A stretch of 64,000 nucleotides of DNA from Streptomyces xiamenensis (lineage in GTDB: Bacteria; Actinomycetota; Actinomycetes; Streptomycetales; Streptomycetaceae): positions 1,178,001 through 1,242,000 of the forward strand of contig NZ_CP009922.3 of assembly GCF_000993785.3 (NCBI RefSeq), read 5' to 3'. Of this stretch, positions 60,064 through 64,000 are shown one piece after another. A program made the position numbers and the translations under genes. Under the pieces are notes generated by a model, which saw only the letters and a program-made list of their open reading frames with translations, made no database searches and had not been told where the DNA came from. Every line of letters begins with the position of its first letter. Position 1 is the stretch's first letter.

Positions 60064-61347
60064 ATGAGCACCGAACGGGCGCGCGACGCCCTGCTGGCGT
60101 CGGCCAGGGCACTGCTGCTGTCGCTGGCCTCGATCATCGGCTCGCTGCTGCTGTTCATCCTCTCCGTGCTGTCCCTGGCCTTCCTCGGGCTCGGGCTCGG
60201 CTTCCTCACCACTCCCCTGGTCGTCCGTCTCACCCGCGCGCACGCCAATCAGCGCCGGCTGCTCGCCCACGACTGGTCCGGGGTCACCATCCACGCCGCC
60301 TACCGCCCGCTGCCGGACGCCCGGCGCGACGGGCTCGCCGCACGGGTGGAGGAGACCACGCGTCTGCTGCGCGACCCGGCCACCTGGCGCGACCTGCTGT
60401 GGCTGCTGGTGGACGCCACCCTCGGCTTCGCCGTCCTGGTGCTCGCGCCCTCCCTGCTGCTGTACGGGGTGTACGGGCTGGTGCTGCTGGCCGGCGTCTG
60501 GCAGCCCATTCACGAGGCGTCCGGCACCATCTGGCTGGCGTTCGTGCCCATCAGCTCCTGGTTCACGGCCGTCCTCGGCGCCCTCACCGGTGCCGGCTTC
60601 TTCCTGCTGGGGCTGCGCTGCAACCCGCTGCTGCTGCGCACCCACTTCCTGCTGTGCCGCGTCTTCATCGGCGCCAGCCACAAGCAACAGCTCGCCCAGC
60701 GGGTGGCGCGGCTCACCGAGACCCGGCACGACGCGGTGGACAGCTCCGCCGCCGAACTGCGCCGCATCGAGCGCGATCTGCACGACGGCGCGCAGGCCCG
60801 GCTGGTCGCGATGGGCATGAGCCTGGGCGCGGCCGAGGCGCTGATGGAGAAGGACCCGGCCCAGGCCAAGGAGCTGCTGGCGCAGGCCCGAGCCTCCTCC
60901 GCCGAGGCGCTGACCGAGCTGCGCGACCTGGTGCGCGGCATTCATCCGCCGGTGCTCGCCGAACGCGGTCTGGGGGACGCCGTCAAGGCGCTGGCGCTGC
61001 GGATGCGGATTCCGGTGGAGGTCGATGTCGAGCTGTCCGGGCGGCTGCCGGAACCGGTGGAGACCGCCGCGTACTTCGCGGTCAGCGAGGTGCTCACCAA
61101 CGCCGCCAAGCATTCGGGCGCCGACCGCATCTGGCTGGACATCTACTACGGGGAGGGCGAGTCCAGCCTCAAGATCGCGGTGACGGACAACGGACGCGGC
61201 GGTGCCTCCCTGGACGGGGGGACGGGGCTGCGCGGCATCGAGCGGCGGCTGGGTCCGTTCGACGGGGTGCTCGCGCTGTCCAGTCCGGCCGGTGGGCCGA
61301 CGCTGGTGACGATCGAGGTGCCCTGCGAGCCGCCGGTGGCGCGCTGA
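60064..61347 (+). CDS. membrane sensor histidine kinase (HisKA_3 type)
   Basis: The 427 residues contain four to six membrane helices in 1-185 arranged as a PF13796-like sensor region, a phospho-acceptor His240 in RRIERDLHDGAQARLVAM and a C-terminal HATPase with VSEVLTNAAKHS and DNGRGG, GTGLRGIERR. Its cognate regulator is not adjacent: a secreted PI-PLC gene intervenes before a NarL-type regulator 1.3 kb downstream on the same strand. ATG 60064 is clear. Confidence 0.9.
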   Translation: MSTERARDALLASARALLLSLASIIGSLLLFILSVLSLAFLGLGLGFLTTPLVVRLTRAHANQRRLLAHDWSGVTIHAAYRPLPDARRDGLAARVEETTRLLRDPATWRDLLWLLVDATLGFAVLVLAPSLLLYGVYGLVLLAGVWQPIHEASGTIWLAFVPISSWFTAVLGALTGAGFFLLGLRCNPLLLRTHFLLCRVFIGASHKQQLAQRVARLTETRHDAVDSSAAELRRIERDLHDGAQARLVAMGMSLGAAEALMEKDPAQAKELLAQARASSAEALTELRDLVRGIHPPVLAERGLGDAVKALALRMRIPVEVDVELSGRLPEPVETAAYFAVSEVLTNAAKHSGADRIWLDIYYGEGESSLKIAVTDNGRGGASLDGGTGLRGIERRLGPFDGVLALSSPAGGPTLVTIEVPCEPPVAR

Positions 61348-61527
61348 CCCGTCCCGTACGTCCCGTGCCCGTCCGCCCCGTGCCCGTCCCACCCCGGGAG
61401 TCCGAGCGGGCAGCCGCCCCCGGGTCGCCCGGCGAGGTCCCGCGTTCACCCCCACCTCATCCAGGTGTAGACCAACTCGCTTACGCTGGCGTGGACTTGC
61501 TCCCCCCACAAGAGAGCGCGGCGACGT

Positions 61528-62598
61528 ATGCGACGCATCAGGAACCTCCGTAACCTCCTGCTCATCAGCGCGACGGCACTGGCCCTCACCCTCCCCCACG
61601 GCGCCGCCCGGGCGGCCGGCGCGACGGACGCCGGCACCTCGGCCGACGGCGCCCTGGCCTTCGACGCGGGCACCATGGTCGGCGTCCACAACGCCTACGA
61701 GAAGAGCACCTTCCCCTACCTCGCCGACGGCCTGGACTCCGGCGCCGGCATGCTGGAACTCGACGTCTGGACCAACTTCTTCGGCGGCGGCTGGCGGGTC
61801 TCGCACAGCAACCCGCTGGGCAACGACAACAACTGTGAGAACGCCTCCTCCCCCGCCGAGCTGCGCACCAAGGCCCGCAACCAGGGCCTGGCCGGCTGCC
61901 TCGCCGATCTGCGGGCCTGGCACGACGGCAACCCCGGGCACCGACCCATCCTCATCAAGGTGGAGATGAAGGACGGCTTCGCCGCCAACCTCGGGCGCGG
62001 CCCCGCCCAGTTCGACGCGCTGGTGAACGGCATCCTCGGCGACGCCGTCTACCGGCCGGGCGAACTGGCCGCCGGACACGCCACCCTGGACGACGCGGTG
62101 CGCGCCGACGGCTGGCCCACCCGCGACGAGCTGTCCGGCAAGTTCCTCTTCCACCTCATCCCCGGCACCGTCGAGGAGGGCAACCCCTTCGACACCCTGT
62201 GGACCGATGTCGAGTACAGCCGCCACCTGCGCGACCTGGCCGCCGCCGGAGACCTGGACCGCGCCGTCGCCTTCCCCGCCGTGCACCACGCCGAAGCCGA
62301 CGACCCGCGCACCACACGGTACGCGGACGCCACGCTGCGCCCGTGGTTCGTCGTCTTCGACGGCAACGCCCCCACGTACGCGGGCGGCACCATCGACACC
62401 GGCTGGTACGCCCGCAACAACTACCTGCTGGTGATGACGGACGCGCACGCCGTACCGCCCGCCATCAGCCCCACCGAGCCGGCGGAGAGCGAGGCGCTGG
62501 AGCGGGTACGGCAGCTGGCCGGCACGCACGCCAGCGTCGTCAGCTCCGACTGGCACACCCTGCCCACCGTTCTGGGGACCGTGCTGCCGCGCGGCTGA
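61528..62598 (+). CDS. secreted calcium-dependent PI-specific phospholipase C-like protein
   Basis: The 356 residues have a signal peptide (about 1-29) and a PI-PLC X-type barrel: VGVHNAYEKS with the general-acid His54, MLELDVW, RVSHSNP and LIKVEMKDGF. It resembles the bacterial calcium-dependent PI-PLC family (PF16670). It would cleave phosphatidylinositol or related glycerophospholipids outside the cell. It lies between a histidine kinase and a response regulator, all on one strand. Confidence 0.85.
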   Translation: MRRIRNLRNLLLISATALALTLPHGAARAAGATDAGTSADGALAFDAGTMVGVHNAYEKSTFPYLADGLDSGAGMLELDVWTNFFGGGWRVSHSNPLGNDNNCENASSPAELRTKARNQGLAGCLADLRAWHDGNPGHRPILIKVEMKDGFAANLGRGPAQFDALVNGILGDAVYRPGELAAGHATLDDAVRADGWPTRDELSGKFLFHLIPGTVEEGNPFDTLWTDVEYSRHLRDLAAAGDLDRAVAFPAVHHAEADDPRTTRYADATLRPWFVVFDGNAPTYAGGTIDTGWYARNNYLLVMTDAHAVPPAISPTEPAESEALERVRQLAGTHASVVSSDWHTLPTVLGTVLPRG

Positions 62599-62681
62599 GC
62601 CACCGGAACCGGCGGTAGGCTGATCCACTCCGGGCGGGCGGACGGAACCGACGGACACGAGCGGAAGCAGGTAGGTACCGG

Positions 62682-63329
62682 GTGCGCGTCGTTCTCGCCG
62701 AAGATCTGTTTCTCCTCAGGGACGGCCTCACCCGGCTCCTGCAGGCGCACGGCTTCGAGATCGCGGCGGCCGTCGACAACGGCCCCGCCCTCACCCGGGC
62801 GCTCGCCGAACTGCGGCCGGACGTCGCGGTCGTGGATGTCCGGCTGCCCCCGTCCTTCACCGACGAAGGGCTGCAGTGCGCGCTCCGGGCGCGCCGCGAC
62901 CGCCCGGGCATGCCGGTGCTGGTGCTGTCCCAGCACGTGGAGCAGCTGTACGCCCGCGAACTGCTGGCGGACGGCCACGGCGGGGTCGGCTACCTGCTCA
63001 AGGACCGGGTCTTCGACGCCGACCAGTTCATCGACGCGGTGCGCCGGGTCGCCGGGGGCGGTACGGCGATGGATCCGCAGGTCATCCAGCAGTTGCTCGC
63101 GCAGCGCACCCAGGACTCCCCGCTGGAGCGGCTCACCCCGCGCGAGCTGGAGGTCATCGAGCTGATGGCGCAGGGCCGTTCCAACGCCGCCATCGCCGAG
63201 CGGATGGTGGTGACCGAGCGCGCCATCGCCAAGCACACCTCCAACATCTTCGCCAAGCTCGGCCTCCCGGTCTCCGACGACGACAACCGGCGGGTGCTGG
63301 CCGTGCTCGCCTATCTCGAACGGCGCTGA
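62682..63329 (+). CDS. NarL/LuxR-family response regulator
   Basis: The 215 residues comprise a receiver (acidic pair ED at 7-8, phospho-acceptor Asp52 in AVVDVRLP, Lys in LLKDR) and a LuxR helix-turn-helix (LTPRELEVIELMAQGRSNAAIAERM). Start GTG 62682. It most likely pairs with the HisKA_3 kinase two genes upstream: both are single, unpaired members on the same strand. The split by a PLC gene is unusual for such pairs. Confidence 0.9.
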   Translation: MRVVLAEDLFLLRDGLTRLLQAHGFEIAAAVDNGPALTRALAELRPDVAVVDVRLPPSFTDEGLQCALRARRDRPGMPVLVLSQHVEQLYARELLADGHGGVGYLLKDRVFDADQFIDAVRRVAGGGTAMDPQVIQQLLAQRTQDSPLERLTPRELEVIELMAQGRSNAAIAERMVVTERAIAKHTSNIFAKLGLPVSDDDNRRVLAVLAYLERR

Positions 63330-63481
63330 CCCGGTCCGAAACGCACGGCCGGCAGACAGCCGGCGGACACAAAGCGCGGCTTTCAGGAGAAAAACGGACC
63401 GCTCCGGAGAGAAACCGGACGCGGTCCGGACGCCCGGGAACACCCGCGTGTCCTCGGCCCCTTCCGCTCGTTCAGCGGGAT

Positions 63482-64000
63482 GTGTCCTCCAGCGATCTGT
63501 CTTCCCCCGATGTCAAGACCACCAGCCACCGGCGCCGGGAGACCGCGCCCGGCGTCGGCCCCGAGCAGGCCGCCGCCGCGCTGGTGGAGCACTATCCCCG
63601 GCTGGTCAGGCTGGCCTACCTCGCCCTGCCCGACGACCTCGGCCGGCACCGCCGGGTGCTCACGGCACACGCCCTGGTCCAGCGCGCCGTGCCGCGCGGC
63701 AGGACGGCCGCGCCGGCGGTGCTGCCCACGGCGGGCGGTGACCCCGGCGCCGTCCCCGTACCGCGCGCCGGAGCCGGGCCGACCGCCGACCCCGGCTATC
63801 TCCATCTGCGCCAGCGGGTCCTGCGCGCAGCGCTGACCGCCGCCCGCCCCGTGCGGCTGGCCGGGCGCGAGCTGCCCCGGCTGCGCACGGGCCCCTACGG
63901 GCTGCCCCGGGTGGCCGGGCTGCGGCTGTTCCCGCGCGCCACCGGCGACACCCCCGAACTCGCCCTCGAACAGGCCCTCAAGCGGCTGACCGGAGCCGGC
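63482..64000 (+). CDS. unrecognised protein, 5' part (runs off window)
   Basis: A continuous frame from GTG 63482 (GCGGGA just upstream) to the window edge encodes 173 residues: a Ser/Arg-rich start, then AAAALVEHYPRLVRLAYLALPDD and LRQRVLRAALTAA, helical and Arg-rich like the N-terminal region of sigma-like or large membrane proteins in Streptomyces. I cannot name it. Two overlapping frames in this stretch are shadows; this frame has the higher third-position GC and the coherent helical pattern. Confidence 0.6.
   Translation, partial: MSSSDLSSPDVKTTSHRRRETAPGVGPEQAAAALVEHYPRLVRLAYLALPDDLGRHRRVLTAHALVQRAVPRGRTAAPAVLPTAGGDPGAVPVPRAGAGPTADPGYLHLRQRVLRAALTAARPVRLAGRELPRLRTGPYGLPRVAGLRLFPRATGDTPELALEQALKRLTGAG

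Noticed and set aside
58819-62658. 1279-residue open frame opposite glnII, the kinase and the PLC gene
   Set aside because: Shadow of high third-position GC across several genes, with no domain similarity.
1-64000. CRISPR, tRNA, rRNA, IS elements, prophage
   Set aside because: No spaced direct repeats, tRNA-like cloverleaf, transposase or phage structural genes were seen.

Overview
The window is high-GC actinobacterial DNA. Its gene content and order look like the conserved chromosome core of a Streptomyces: the bc1-aa3 supercomplex genes, erpA/nadA, psp genes, cob genes, pepA-lpd-sucB-aceE, lipB-lipA, glnA and glnII. Start codons are often GTG, genes are packed, and many ends carry long GC-rich hairpins. 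I see no tRNA, rRNA, CRISPR array, insertion sequence or biosynthetic gene cluster.

Layout. 0-10.3 kb: the 5' part of trpD, then ctaE-qcrCAB and ctaCDF (both minus strand), which together encode the cytochrome bc1-aa3 branch; between them lie an orphan receiver-like protein and a lipoprotein L,D-transpeptidase. 10.5-16.7 kb: a cysteine desulfurase-TusA fusion, a PfkB sugar kinase, an unknown membrane-anchored protein, erpA (Fe-S carrier) and nadA (an Fe-S enzyme). 16.7-23.2 kb: a two-component system, PspAA/PspA, a DUF3043 protein, two exported serine proteases and a small protein, which reads as an envelope-stress neighbourhood. 23.4-27.5 kb: cobU (fused to a degenerate MBL domain), cobT and cobS, with a frameshifted membrane-protein gene between cobT and cobS. 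27.6-36.3 kb: pepA, lpd, sucB, a GntR/FCD regulator and aceE (2-oxoacid dehydrogenases). 36.4-44.5 kb: an accessory stretch with a WYL regulator, DUF5946, rhodanese, a flavoprotein gene scrap, a HAD hydrolase, a 3'-damaged XRE/TPR regulator, a NicO metal exporter with a partner, and secreted proteins. 44.5-50.5 kb: oxidoreductases, DUF4240 and a large HTH/TPR regulator. 50.7-59.9 kb: lipB-lipA, DUF4191, RDD, glnA, cell-surface genes and glnII. 59.9-64 kb: a histidine kinase, a secreted PI-PLC, a response regulator and the start of an unrecognised gene.

How the parts connect. lipA/lipB make the lipoyl groups that SucB carries and Lpd reoxidises. The desulfurase and ErpA fit Fe-S supply to NadA, LipA and the Rieske protein. 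glnA and glnII each have a recognisable four-box GlnR site. The most interesting non-coding structures are a 173-bp nested palindrome in front of gntR, perfect palindromes in front of aceE and lpd, and a palindrome cluster between erpA and nadA. The signs of decay are the one-base frameshift next to cobS and the flavoprotein/XRE remnants at 38.3-40.5 kb. Nothing here is clearly a wholly new system; the best candidates for new biology are those regulatory palindromes, the kinase-PLC-regulator triplet, the MBL-CobU fusion and the decaying HAD/flavoprotein/XRE cassette.
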